Below are positions 17,431-25,767 of a stretch of DNA of 64,000 nt, piece after piece. Made by a program: the position numbers and the translations under genes. The stretch is from Arthrobacter sp. CDRTa11 (GTDB lineage Bacteria; Actinomycetota; Actinomycetes; Actinomycetales; Micrococcaceae): the NCBI RefSeq assembly GCF_026427775.1, contig NZ_CP044532.1, positions 620,001-684,000 on the forward strand, written 5' to 3'. The notes below the pieces were generated by a model. It did no database searches and was not told where the DNA came from. It saw nothing but the letters and a program-made list of their open reading frames with translations. Every line of letters begins with the position of its first letter. Positions within the stretch are counted from its first letter, which is position 1.

Positions 17431-17543
17431 TAGTCCTCCGGGGCAGTCTGTGGGGATACCTGAATCCTATGGGCCGTCCGGAAGAATGCCCGCCAAACTC
17501 GCCTAGTCTGTAAGGAAGCCAACACAAAGGGAGCAGTCCAGAC

Positions 17544-18209
17544 ATGCGTTCCATCCGCCATTTGCTGAGCCTTGCGCTCGGGATCTTTTTCGCCGCCGCC
17601 ATCCTGGGGGTTGCGGGCCCGGCCAGCGCGCACGACGCCGCTGAATCCAGCACCCCGGCCCAGGGCGCAACGGTGGCCGCACCGCCGGAAAAGGTCTCCG
17701 TGACGTTCAACAGGAACCCTTTGGCCATCGGCTCGCAGTTCTCCGTGAAGGATTCCACGGGGACTGAGTGGGCGGAAGGCGCCGTCGAGATCGTGGACAA
17801 CGTGGTCAGCCAGAAGCTCAGGGGCGGCGCGCCGGCGGGGGCATACACGGTCACATGGCGGGTGGTCAGCTCCGATTCACACCCCATCGAGGGGACGTTC
17901 GGCTTTACGGCCACCGCTGCGGCTGCGGGGGCTGCGCCCTCCGCTTCGGCAACAACGGGTTCGACGGCGGCTGGTTCAGGAGCAGCGGGGGCGACGACGG
18001 CCGCAGCCGTTCCCGGCATGGGCACCCCGCAGCCCGGGGTCACCTCGCCCGGTGAGCCTGCGGCTGACGCCTCGGAGCCGTTTCCGTGGAGCCTGGTGGT
18101 TTTTGCCGCCGTGGCCATCGGGCTGCTCGTAGCAATCGCGGTCACGGCAAGGCGCAGGCTCATGGGCGGCAGGGAAGAAGAGGACGTTGAGGAGCCCACG
18201 CTGAGGTAG
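17544..18209 (+). CDS. copC: CopC/YobA-type copper-binding protein with C-terminal membrane anchor
   Basis: A 221-residue exported protein. The signal peptide ends ...GPASA, leaving His as the predicted first residue of the mature chain (HDAAESSTPAQGATV). An N-terminal His is the key Cu(II) ligand in CopC. A second conserved feature, DSHPIEGTFGF, closes the beta-sandwich at about residue 125. A Thr/Ala/Gly/Pro-rich linker follows, then one membrane segment (SLVVFAAVAIGLLVAIAVTA) and a short basic/acidic cytoplasmic tail. CopC is often fused or adjacent to CopD; no copD is nearby, so this is a stand-alone, membrane-anchored periplasmic-side copper carrier. Confidence 0.9.
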   Translation: MRSIRHLLSLALGIFFAAAILGVAGPASAHDAAESSTPAQGATVAAPPEKVSVTFNRNPLAIGSQFSVKDSTGTEWAEGAVEIVDNVVSQKLRGGAPAGAYTVTWRVVSSDSHPIEGTFGFTATAAAAGAAPSASATTGSTAAGSGAAGATTAAAVPGMGTPQPGVTSPGEPAADASEPFPWSLVVFAAVAIGLLVAIAVTARRRLMGGREEEDVEEPTLR

Positions 18210-18216
18210 CCGGGCT

Positions 18217-18258
18217 GGGCTGGTTTGTCTGCGCTGGTTTGTCTGGGCTGGTTTGCCT
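18217..18258. repeat. Three tandem copies of a 14-bp GGGCTGGTTTGTCT-type unit
   Basis: Units at 18217-18230, 18231-18244 and 18245-18258 differ at one or two positions. They lie between the convergent copC and flavoprotein genes. No clear hairpin forms, so this is a simple tandem repeat rather than a terminator. Confidence 0.8.
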
Positions 18259-18274
18259 GTGTTGTCTGGGCTTG

Positions 18275-18922
18275 CTAGCCCGGGACGATGGCGAAGCTTC
18301 CGGTCAGGATGGTGGGAGCGCTCTCCGGATAGACCTTGGACGAGATAGCCTGGCCCACCGTTTTGGCCTGGCGCAGCACTTCCTTGGGAGAGGGCGTAAT
18401 GAGCTCGCCTACGCCCACCAGATAGATGCCGATGGCGCGCATCGCGGCAATCAGGTTGTGCCCCACAGTGATGCCGAAGTCGCTCAGCATGCGCCGCAGC
18501 TGGCTGTGCGCGCACCGGGTCAGCACAATGTGTTCAGCCACCAGGATGCCGTTGGGAGTGTGGACCTCCCACTGCCGCGAGCGGCCATCCGTGGCCGGGT
18601 TGTCCTGCGGGCCGTGCACCATGGTCAGCTTGACCGCGCGGATGGTGCTGCGGACGTCCATGTTGTGGCTGGCCGCGTAGTTGCGCAGGTGCCGAAGGAT
18701 TTCGTTCCGTTCCCGCAGGGAATCGGAGTCTGCAGCATCACAGCGCTGCAGCGAAGCTGTGTTGGCCGGCTGCCCGGCGCCCAGGATGTCGAGTCCGTCC
18801 ACAACGATGGAGTCCACGCCCCGCCGGCGCAGCTCTGCGGCCACGGCCAGGCCGGAAAGGCCCGTGCCAATGATCACAGTGGTGGTCTGTTCGGTCCCGC
18901 CAATCAAAGGCATGCTTGACAC
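18275..18922 (-). CDS. Short FAD/NAD(P)-binding flavoprotein
   Basis: A 215-residue protein with a clear dinucleotide-binding fold: TTVIIGTGLSGLAVAAELRRRGVDSIVVDG (GxGxxG, then the acidic residue ending strand 2). The region SLRERNEILRHLRNYAASHNMDVRSTIRAVKL resembles flavin monooxygenases and TrxB-like reductases. It is less than half their usual length and has no second nucleotide-binding motif, so it may be a reduced or degenerate member. I placed the start at GTG 18922, nine bases after AAGGAGG. The downstream ATG at 18913 is possible, but its spacing is poor. It sits alone upstream of a 407-bp interval. Confidence 0.75.
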   Translation of the reverse strand: MSSMPLIGGTEQTTTVIIGTGLSGLAVAAELRRRGVDSIVVDGLDILGAGQPANTASLQRCDAADSDSLRERNEILRHLRNYAASHNMDVRSTIRAVKLTMVHGPQDNPATDGRSRQWEVHTPNGILVAEHIVLTRCAHSQLRRMLSDFGITVGHNLIAAMRAIGIYLVGVGELITPSPKEVLRQAKTVGQAISSKVYPESAPTILTGSFAIVPG

Positions 18923-19329
18923 TACAGTTTTCCTCCTTCGAAGCTTCCGGCTTACGCAGGCGTCGTCGCCCTGCACGCGTTCCGTTACCCCCAAAGTGCG
19001 GTCGCAGTACCTGGCCCGGGCCTGCCTTGACACGGCACATCCCGGACCAACAATGCCTCGAAGACTACAGAACATTTATTGACATGGATAGCCCAAACCC
19101 AAACATTCCGAAAGGAATGTTTGCGCTCACCATTTTGTCCAAAGGCTGTGGATAACTGTTGCCGCTGCAGCCTTGCGCATGCTTGCTAAGTGTCTGCGGA
19201 CCGAGAATAGTGAGAAGTGGAGGCGGGCTTTCCTGATCTGGCGCGTGGCGGCCGGACGGGTGCGGGTGGAACGGGCTGCTTCTGGCAGAATAGCCGCAAT
19301 ATCAGGCAGTATCGCGAGGAGGCGGCCCA
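18923..19329. promoter_or_regulatory. Long divergent interval with a putative operator
   Basis: A 407-bp interval between the flavoprotein and tandem Usp genes. It contains TTGACA at 19079-19084, followed 17 bases later by AACATT, which lies within a 24-bp perfect inverted repeat at 19100-19123. The rest shows no coding signal I trust. Confidence 0.5.
19100..19123. promoter_or_regulatory. 24-bp perfect inverted repeat overlapping a putative -10 region
   Basis: CAAACATTCC, then GAAA, then GGAATGTTTG: ten perfect base pairs around a four-base centre. Its position 17 bases after a TTGACA suggests a repressor site for the rightward promoter that drives the Usp gene at 19330. It is not followed by a T tract. 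Confidence 0.5.
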
Positions 19330-20364
19330 ATGGGCGCAGAAGAGATGCATCCGGACCCGGAGCGGGACGGCGGTGCCAGTTCTGCTCCGCAAGGGATTGT
19401 TGTGGGCGTGGACGGATCGGACCACGGCCAGTGCGCCCTTGTCTGGGCGGCACGCGAGGCGGAGCGCCGCCGTCGGCCCCTTCATATCGTGACCGCATAT
19501 TCGGTGCCGATCTTCGCAGCGTCCGGACTGGACGGCGGCTACGCCACGGTGGATGACTCGGTCATCCGTGAAGGCGCCGAAGCCATCGTCAAGCAGGCCC
19601 TGGACAAAGTGGCCGGCTATAACATCGACGTCGATGCCTCGGTTGAGAACGGTGACGCGGCCGGGGTGCTGCTGGGGCTGTCCGAAACCGCCGAGCTCCT
19701 CGTTTTCGGAACCCGAGGCAGGGGTGGCTTTGTAGGGCGGCTTCTCGGTTCGGTCAGCAGCGCCCTGCCGGCCCACGCCAAGTGCCCCACCGTGACTGTC
19801 CCGCTGATCTGCGCCGACCGTCTCGGCGAAACCACCGAGGACAGGCGGATCAAGGCCGAGCAGGCCAAATCCGGGCACCAGCGCGTCGAGAACGTTGTGG
19901 TGGTGGGCGTAGACGGTTCCGAGCAGGCCCGCGTGGCAGTCCTGGAGGCTGCGGCCCAGGCCGAAAGGCTGGGAGCAACCCTGCGGGTCATTTGCGCGGT
20001 GCCGCAGTACAGCGGTTCGCTCGCCTGGGTGCCGGCGCCGATGGACCGCAAAGCGCTTTTTGCGGACATCCAGGTACAGCTGGATGCCGGCATGGCCTGG
20101 CTCAAAAGCCACTATCCCCACCTCCCCATCGAGTCCGTGCTGAAGGATGGTTCCCCCGTGGAGGTGCTGGTGGAGGAAAGCCGGCATGTCGAACTCGTGG
20201 TGGTGGGAACCCGTGGCCGCGGCGGCTTCGCCGGCATGCTCCTGGGTTCCACGTCGGATGGAGTTCTCCACCACGCCAAGGGCCCCATCCTGGTGGTGCC
20301 GGACCGGGAGGACCCACGGCTGGCGGACAGGGCCAGCTTCGGTCCCATCCTCGGCGCGGCTTAA
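19330..20364 (+). CDS. Tandem universal stress protein (two Usp domains)
   Basis: A 344-residue protein with two Usp domains, about residues 16-155 and 178-335. Both carry the ATP-binding pattern in full: VFGTRGRGGFVGRLLGSVSS in the first and VVGTRGRGGFAGMLLGSTSD in the second. Each opens with VVGVDGS. ATP-binding tandem Usp proteins of actinobacteria are induced by hypoxia, starvation or other stress and may sense ATP. The gene lies 30 bases upstream of a large PEP-synthase-like gene on the same strand, so the two are probably co-transcribed. A palindrome overlapping a promoter-like sequence is found about 210 bases upstream. Confidence 0.93.
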   Translation: MGAEEMHPDPERDGGASSAPQGIVVGVDGSDHGQCALVWAAREAERRRRPLHIVTAYSVPIFAASGLDGGYATVDDSVIREGAEAIVKQALDKVAGYNIDVDASVENGDAAGVLLGLSETAELLVFGTRGRGGFVGRLLGSVSSALPAHAKCPTVTVPLICADRLGETTEDRRIKAEQAKSGHQRVENVVVVGVDGSEQARVAVLEAAAQAERLGATLRVICAVPQYSGSLAWVPAPMDRKALFADIQVQLDAGMAWLKSHYPHLPIESVLKDGSPVEVLVEESRHVELVVVGTRGRGGFAGMLLGSTSDGVLHHAKGPILVVPDREDPRLADRASFGPILGAA

Positions 20365-20394
20365 CGTCCAGCCTTCCAATCTGGAGGCGTGCAG

Positions 20395-23268
20395 ATGCCG
20401 GATATCACTGGTGCAGCACCTCGCGGTTCCCAGGCAGCAACCAGGGAAGTGCGGCAGCCGGAGAGCGGAGCGCCGGACGGAAAGCTCGTTCTGGACCTCA
20501 GGCAGGTCCATGCCGGACTGGTGCCCCTGGTGGGCGGCAAGGCAGCCAACCTCGGCGAGCTGATAACCGGCGGCTTGCCTGTCCCGGACGGCTTCTGCCT
20601 GACCACCGACGCCTACCGGCTGGCAACCATGCCCTCGCCGGCCAAAGGATCCGGGCCAGCCACGGAATCCGGATCAGCCACGGAATCCGCGCACCGTGGA
20701 GTGGAAAGCCTTGACGACGTCCTCGGCGCACTGAGGTCCACGGACCCGGCGAGCCTAGCGGAGTTGGCGGACCTGGCCGGCAGGGCGCGGCAGATCATCG
20801 GACGGGTAAGTATTCCGGCCGAGGTGGCTGCAGCGGTGACCCAGGCCTACGCGGAACTGGGGGAGGACGTCCCGGTGGCCGTCAGGTCCTCGGCCACAGC
20901 AGAAGACCTTCCGTCCGCCAGCTTTGCCGGCCAGCAGGACACGTACCTCAACGTGGTGGGGGCCGACGCCGTCCTGACGGCCGTGCGCGACTGCTGGGCT
21001 TCGCTCTGGACCGACAGGGCTGTCAGCTACCGGGCCAGCAGGGGGATCGACCCCGCATCCGTGGCGCTCGCCGCCGTCGTCCAAAAAATGGTGGACGCCG
21101 CTGCCGCTGGTGTGATGTTCACGGCCAATCCAGTCACCGGGCGGCGGCAGCAGACCGTCATCGATGCCAGCCCGGGTCTGGGGGAAGCTGTGGTGTCCGG
21201 TGCCGTTAACCCGGACCACTATGTGGTGGATCCGCTGGAGGGAAGGGTGTTGGAGCGTCGGGTCGGGGATAAACGGTTGATGGTCAGGCCACTGCCCGGT
21301 GGCGGGACAGAGAGCGTGCAGTTGCCGGACTCCGGCGCTCCCTGCCTCACCTACGGACAGGCGGCCGAGCTGGCTGCCCTTGGCCTGCGCGTGGAGGGGC
21401 TTTTCGGTTCGCCGCAGGACATCGAATGGGCCATCGATCACGCCGGCCGGCTGTGGCTGACCCAGTCACGGCCCATCACCACCCTGTACCCGGTGCCGGA
21501 GCGGGCCACCGCCGCCGCGGGTGCGCGCGTCTATCTCTGCTTCAGCCTGGCCCAGGGCCTCACCCGCCCTATCACCCCCATGGGCTTGGCGGCCGTCCGG
21601 CTCATTGCCTCCTCCGTGGCGCGGGCAGCGAAATTCGACGTGACGGAGCCGCACCGCGGGCCATCCCCGTACGCGGAAGCCGGCCAGCGCATCTACTTCG
21701 ACCTGACAACGGTGGCCCGGAGCACCACCGGCCGGCGAATTGTTCCCCGGGTCTTCGACGTGATGGAAGCCCGTTCCGCGGTGCTGCTGCGCCGGGTCTT
21801 CGAGGACCCCAGGTTTTCGGTGACCCGCAGGACACCGTTAGGCCTGCTGCGCCATGTTGTGCCTGCGGCGGCGCATGCCCGCGCTCCTGAAACCCTGCTC
21901 CGTGCCCTGTTCCGGCCGCAGGCGGCGCTCCGGCGGCTGAACCGGTTTACCCGTGAGTTCAATGACTCGCTGCAGCTCAACCGTGATGCCACCCCGGCGG
22001 AACGCCTGGACCATGCCGAGCGGCTCCTTGGCACGCGCCTTTTCACGATTGTGCCGGCCGTCCTTCCGCTGCCCGCACTGGGATTCGCCATGCTGGCCGT
22101 GGCAGGGAAACTGCTGGGCGGCGCAAACAGCGGATGGGACCAGCTCCAGCAGGTGCTCCGCGGGCTGCCCAACAACGTGACCACCGAGATGGACCTGGAA
22201 CTGTGGCGGCTCGCCACCGTCATCAGGGACGACGCCGAATCCGCTGCTGCCGTAAGAGGGCTGGAACCGGCGGCCTTGGCCAGCCAGTTCGGCGCGGGGC
22301 AGCTCCCGGCAGTCCTGCAGGCGGGGCTGGTACGTTTCCTGGGCCGTTACGGGCACCGCGCCGTGGCCGAGATCGACGTCGGGATGCCCCGCTGGTCCGA
22401 TGTTCCCACGCACATCCTTGGAGTCCTGGCCAACTACCTTCGCCTCGATGACCCAGGCATGGCTCCGGATGTTCAGTTCGCCAAGGCGGAAGAAGAAGCA
22501 GACGCGCACGTGGCACGCCTCGTGTCCCTGGCGCGCAACCGCGGACGCCTCCGCGGTGCCATGGTGCAGGCCGCCCTGCGGCGGACCCGGCTCTTCGCCG
22601 GGCTGCGCGAGCTGCCAAAAAACCAGATCGTGATGGGCCTGGCCGAAGTACGGACGCAGCTGCAGCAGGTGGGGGCGGCCCTGGCCGCTGCCGGCGCCAT
22701 CGCAGATCCGGAGGACATCTTTTTCCTTGATTTCGAGGAGGCGCGGGAAGGGCTTGGACAGGGTGCGGGAAGTAATTCGGCGGGAAGCCCTTCAACAGGG
22801 AACACTGACCTGCGCGAACTCGTCCAGGCACGGAAGGAGGCATATGAGCGTGAGCTCGAACGGCGCCATGTGCCGCGGCTGTTGCTCTCGGACGGAACTG
22901 AACCGGAGGCGCTGCCAGGCCCGGATGTGCTGCCTGGTTCACAACAGACACCCGGAACCCTTAGCGGCAGCCCCGCCTCGGCGGGAACAGCAACGGCAGC
23001 AGCGCGAGTCATCCTGGATCCGATCGGGGCGCATCTGGAACCCGGCGAGATCCTGGTGGCGCCTTCAACAGATCCCGGCTGGACCCCATTGTTCCTCACC
23101 GCCGGCGGCCTGGTCATGGAGATGGGCGGCCCCAACTCCCACGGTGCTGTGGTGGCGCGGGAGTACGGCATCCCCGCGGTGGTCGGTGTTGCAGACGCCA
23201 CCATCCGGATCTCCACCGGACAGAGAATAACGGTCGACGGCGGTGCCGGGACCGTGGTGCCTGAATAA
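20395..23268 (+). CDS. PEP synthase / rifampin phosphotransferase-like enzyme
   Basis: A 957-residue enzyme with the parts of the PEP-utilising family. An N-terminal ATP-grasp (PPDK_N) domain carries GGKAANLGELITGGLPVPDGF and VRSSATAEDLPSASFAGQQDTYLNV. A long central region opens with VYLCFSLAQGLTRPITPMGLAAVR. A C-terminal swivelling domain has catalytic His916 in GGPNSHGAVVAREYGIPAVVG, only 41 residues from the end. True PEP synthase has a PEP-binding TIM barrel after the His domain; this protein does not. The order ATP-grasp, central acceptor domain, terminal His is that of Rph rifampin phosphotransferase. The acceptor is unknown. I chose ATG 20395 over GTG 20389 because GGAGG is seven bases before the ATG. 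Confidence 0.85.
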   Translation: MPDITGAAPRGSQAATREVRQPESGAPDGKLVLDLRQVHAGLVPLVGGKAANLGELITGGLPVPDGFCLTTDAYRLATMPSPAKGSGPATESGSATESAHRGVESLDDVLGALRSTDPASLAELADLAGRARQIIGRVSIPAEVAAAVTQAYAELGEDVPVAVRSSATAEDLPSASFAGQQDTYLNVVGADAVLTAVRDCWASLWTDRAVSYRASRGIDPASVALAAVVQKMVDAAAAGVMFTANPVTGRRQQTVIDASPGLGEAVVSGAVNPDHYVVDPLEGRVLERRVGDKRLMVRPLPGGGTESVQLPDSGAPCLTYGQAAELAALGLRVEGLFGSPQDIEWAIDHAGRLWLTQSRPITTLYPVPERATAAAGARVYLCFSLAQGLTRPITPMGLAAVRLIASSVARAAKFDVTEPHRGPSPYAEAGQRIYFDLTTVARSTTGRRIVPRVFDVMEARSAVLLRRVFEDPRFSVTRRTPLGLLRHVVPAAAHARAPETLLRALFRPQAALRRLNRFTREFNDSLQLNRDATPAERLDHAERLLGTRLFTIVPAVLPLPALGFAMLAVAGKLLGGANSGWDQLQQVLRGLPNNVTTEMDLELWRLATVIRDDAESAAAVRGLEPAALASQFGAGQLPAVLQAGLVRFLGRYGHRAVAEIDVGMPRWSDVPTHILGVLANYLRLDDPGMAPDVQFAKAEEEADAHVARLVSLARNRGRLRGAMVQAALRRTRLFAGLRELPKNQIVMGLAEVRTQLQQVGAALAAAGAIADPEDIFFLDFEEAREGLGQGAGSNSAGSPSTGNTDLRELVQARKEAYERELERRHVPRLLLSDGTEPEALPGPDVLPGSQQTPGTLSGSPASAGTATAAARVILDPIGAHLEPGEILVAPSTDPGWTPLFLTAGGLVMEMGGPNSHGAVVAREYGIPAVVGVADATIRISTGQRITVDGGAGTVVPE

Positions 23269-23376
23269 CCTTGGCTGGCCGGCGTCAGCAGGGGCAGGCA
23301 CGGCAAAAAGGGGTGTGGACGGCCAGCGTCAGGCGTACCCTGAATCTATGGGCTGCAAGGACGAAGCGGGGCCAAG

Positions 23377-24702
23377 ATGAGCCGTGCCTGGCTGCGGTGG
23401 ATGCCAGCCGCAGCAGTACCTGCTGTGATTGCCGCTGGTGTGCTGGCGGGGTCCATTCCGGCGCGGGCCGGTGACCCCCTCCCCGAGAAGACTCCCGCGC
23501 AGGTCCTTGCCCTGGTGGCCGGGCACACCACCAAGACTTTCTCCGGAACAGTGGAACAGACCTCTGACCTGGGCCTGCCTGAACTCCCGGCGCCAGGACC
23601 CACCTCTGGACCGGCCTCCGCGGGAGGGGCAGCCTCAGCCCTGGAGCTTTTGACCGGCCAGCACACAGCCCGAATTTTTATGGACGGACCGGCTAAAGTG
23701 CGGATCCAACTGGTGGACCGGCTGGCTGAACGGGACCTGATCCGGCGGGACAGCGACGTTTGGTTCTACTCCTCCAAGGACAACACCGCAGCCCACCTCA
23801 CGCTGCCCGCGAAGGCCAGTGACCTGCCGCTGCCGCAGCCTGAAGCCCCGGTGCCGCCCACTCCGGACGAGCTGGCCAGCAGGCTCCTGGCCGCAGCCGA
23901 TCCTTCCACTGAAGTGACGGTGGGACCGGACGTTGAGGTTGCCGGCCGCGCTGCCTACAACCTGGTGCTTGAGCCGCGGACCGAAGGAACCCTGGTGGGC
24001 AGTGCCGCCATCGCGGTGGACAGCGAAACGGGCATGCCGCTGAGGGTTTCGGTAACGGCGCGGGGCCAGGCAGAGCCGGCCTTCCAGAGCGGTTTCGCGA
24101 GCCTGTCGTTGGAGCCGCCGGACGATTCGCGGTTCAGCTTTGTTCCACCGCCGGGGGCCACGGTCAAGGAGCTCCAGCCGCCGGCCCCGGGCATGCACTG
24201 GCCGTCCACGCCAGCCATCCCGGGATCTCCGGGCACGACCACCCCCGGCCAGGTTGAGCCGGATCAGGTTGAGCCCGGCCAGGTTGAGCCGCAGCCGGCC
24301 CCGCCCCTGCCCGGCGACGTCCCGGCCGTCCCGCCGAGCCCAGCGGACAAACTGCCGCCGGACCAGCCTCCCGCGGACCAGCTTCCGCCGGAGCTTCAGG
24401 ACGGGCAGGTCCCGCCTGACAAGCCCAGCTGGGACAGAAAGGCCATGCCCCGGCCGTCCGTGACCGGCAGCGGCTGGGAGACAGTGATTGGTATCCCGGC
24501 CGCAATGGGCGGGCAGGGGTCAGTCCTGAGTGAGTCACTGCTGAATGATCCGCTCCTGGCCCAGGCCGCCGTCGTCGTTCCCGGGGGACGGTTGCTGTCC
24601 ACCGCCCTGGTTAACGTCCTGTTCACCGACGACGGACGCGTCTTCGTGGGGATGGTTCCGTCCGAGAGGCTGCAAGCCGCCGCCGGCGCAGTGGCCCCGT
24701 GA
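23377..24702 (+). CDS. Exported LolA/MucB-like protein with a Pro-rich region
   Basis: A 441-residue secreted or membrane-anchored protein. A signal peptide (MPAAAVPAVIAAGVLAGSIPARA) is followed by a LolA/RseB-like beta-rich domain, about residues 38-255: HTTKTFSGTVEQTSDLGLPELP, RIFMDGPAKVRIQLVDRLAERDLIRRDSDVWFYSSKDNTAAHLTLP, and YNLVLEPRTEGTLVGSAAIAVDSETGMPLRV. A long Pro/Gln/Glu-rich linker (about 265-370) leads to a conserved C-terminal end. Its stop overlaps the ABC ATPase start (GTGA), so the three genes 23377-26652 form one unit. LolA-like folds bind lipid or acyl groups, so a role in handling a lipidated cargo with the ABC transporter is possible. Confidence 0.8.
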   Translation: MSRAWLRWMPAAAVPAVIAAGVLAGSIPARAGDPLPEKTPAQVLALVAGHTTKTFSGTVEQTSDLGLPELPAPGPTSGPASAGGAASALELLTGQHTARIFMDGPAKVRIQLVDRLAERDLIRRDSDVWFYSSKDNTAAHLTLPAKASDLPLPQPEAPVPPTPDELASRLLAAADPSTEVTVGPDVEVAGRAAYNLVLEPRTEGTLVGSAAIAVDSETGMPLRVSVTARGQAEPAFQSGFASLSLEPPDDSRFSFVPPPGATVKELQPPAPGMHWPSTPAIPGSPGTTTPGQVEPDQVEPGQVEPQPAPPLPGDVPAVPPSPADKLPPDQPPADQLPPELQDGQVPPDKPSWDRKAMPRPSVTGSGWETVIGIPAAMGGQGSVLSESLLNDPLLAQAAVVVPGGRLLSTALVNVLFTDDGRVFVGMVPSERLQAAAGAVAP

Positions 24703-25718
24703 CGGGCTCCGGCGCCGCCGCTGTGACGGGCGTTCAGGAGAACGGGACGTCGGGACTGACCATTGAAACTAAGGGCCTGAGTAAGAGGTTCGGCCACCAA
24801 TTGGCCGTTGATTCGGTGGATCTGGCGGTGCCGCACGGCTCGGTGTTTGGGTTCCTGGGGCCCAACGGGTCAGGAAAGACCACCACCATCCGCATGATGC
24901 TGGGCCTTGCGGCGGCCTCGGCCGGTACAGTCAGCGTGCTTGGCCTGGAGATGCCGGGCCGCCTCCACGACGTCCTTCCGCGAGTAGGCGCACTCGTGGA
25001 AGGCCCTGCTTTTTATCCCTTCCTGTCAGGTGCCGCCAATCTTCACAGGCTTGACGCCGCCAGCCGGCATGCTGCGCCGGCCACGCGTAAAGCGAGGGTC
25101 CAGAATGCCTTGGAGCGGGTGGGCCTGGCCCACGCGGCCGGGAAAAGGGTGCACGCCTATTCATTGGGCATGAAGCAGCGGCTGGGCATCGCCAACGCCT
25201 TGCTGTCCCCGCGGGAACTCCTAGTCCTGGACGAGCCCACTAACGGGCTGGATCCACAAGGCACCCGGGAGGTCAGAAGCCTGGTCCGTTCCCTCGCTGC
25301 CGACGGCGCCACCGTGTTCGTGTCCAGCCACCTGCTCGCAGAGGTGGAGCAGATCTGCACCCACGCGGCCATCATGAGCGCAGGGCGGCTGGTGGCCCAG
25401 GGGCCCCTGGCGGAGCTCCGCCAGGCTGGTGAAACACGGATCCGCCTCATAACGCCCGACGCCGGAGCAGCCTCTGATGTCCTGCGCCGGCTGGGAATGG
25501 ATCCTGCTCAGGGGACGCCGGCGCCCGAAGGCGACGTGGTGACCGCCGTGGCCGCCGTTTCCCCAGAAGCCGCGGGGTCAAACGGCACGGCGCCGGAGAA
25601 TGTTGTGGCGCGCCTGGTGGAGGCAGGTGTCAGGGTCCGCGGATTTTCGGTGGAGCGGGAGAGCCTGGAGGACCGGTTCGTGGCCTTGACGGGGGAGGGG
25701 TTCGACGTTGCCCAGTAG
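24699..25718 (+). CDS. ABC exporter ATP-binding protein
   Basis: A 339-residue ATPase of the drug/lantibiotic-exporter (BcrA/CcmA-like) group. Walker A is GFLGPNGSGKTTTIRM, the signature YSLGMKQRLGIANALL, Walker B LLVLDEPTNGLDPQG, and the switch His lies in VFVSSHLLAEVEQIC. The C-terminal 100 residues, with MDPAQGTPAPEGDVVTAVAAVSPEAAGSNG, form the poorly conserved tail seen in this group. The GTG start at 24699 overlaps the preceding stop. It pairs with the permease encoded from 25708 to export an unknown compound. Confidence 0.93.
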   Translation: MTGSGAAAVTGVQENGTSGLTIETKGLSKRFGHQLAVDSVDLAVPHGSVFGFLGPNGSGKTTTIRMMLGLAAASAGTVSVLGLEMPGRLHDVLPRVGALVEGPAFYPFLSGAANLHRLDAASRHAAPATRKARVQNALERVGLAHAAGKRVHAYSLGMKQRLGIANALLSPRELLVLDEPTNGLDPQGTREVRSLVRSLAADGATVFVSSHLLAEVEQICTHAAIMSAGRLVAQGPLAELRQAGETRIRLITPDAGAASDVLRRLGMDPAQGTPAPEGDVVTAVAAVSPEAAGSNGTAPENVVARLVEAGVRVRGFSVERESLEDRFVALTGEGFDVAQ

Positions 25719-25767
25719 CAGGTTGCCCAGTAGCAGATTGTCCAGTGACAGATTGCCTAGTAACAGT
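25708..25767 (+). repeat. Four tandem 15-bp units carrying start codons
   Basis: Units TTGCCCAGTAGCAGG, TTGCCCAGTAGCAGA, TTGTCCAGTGACAGA and TTGCCTAGTAACAGT begin at 25708, 25723, 25738 and 25753. Each starts with an in-frame TTG. The first also contains the stop codon of the upstream ATPase gene (TAG, 25716-25718). Confidence 0.9.

Noticed and set aside
16066..17433. A 455-codon open frame on the plus strand, antisense to the purine permease
   Set aside because: It mirrors the permease, has Gln/His/Gly-rich composition unlike any family and follows the third-base GC pattern of the opposite strand. Similar antisense frames at 6072-7328, 3950-5011, 40570-42279 and 53157-54722 were rejected for the same reason.
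17431..17543. A purine riboswitch before the AzgA-type permease
   Set aside because: The leader is short and lacks the conserved three-way-junction core.
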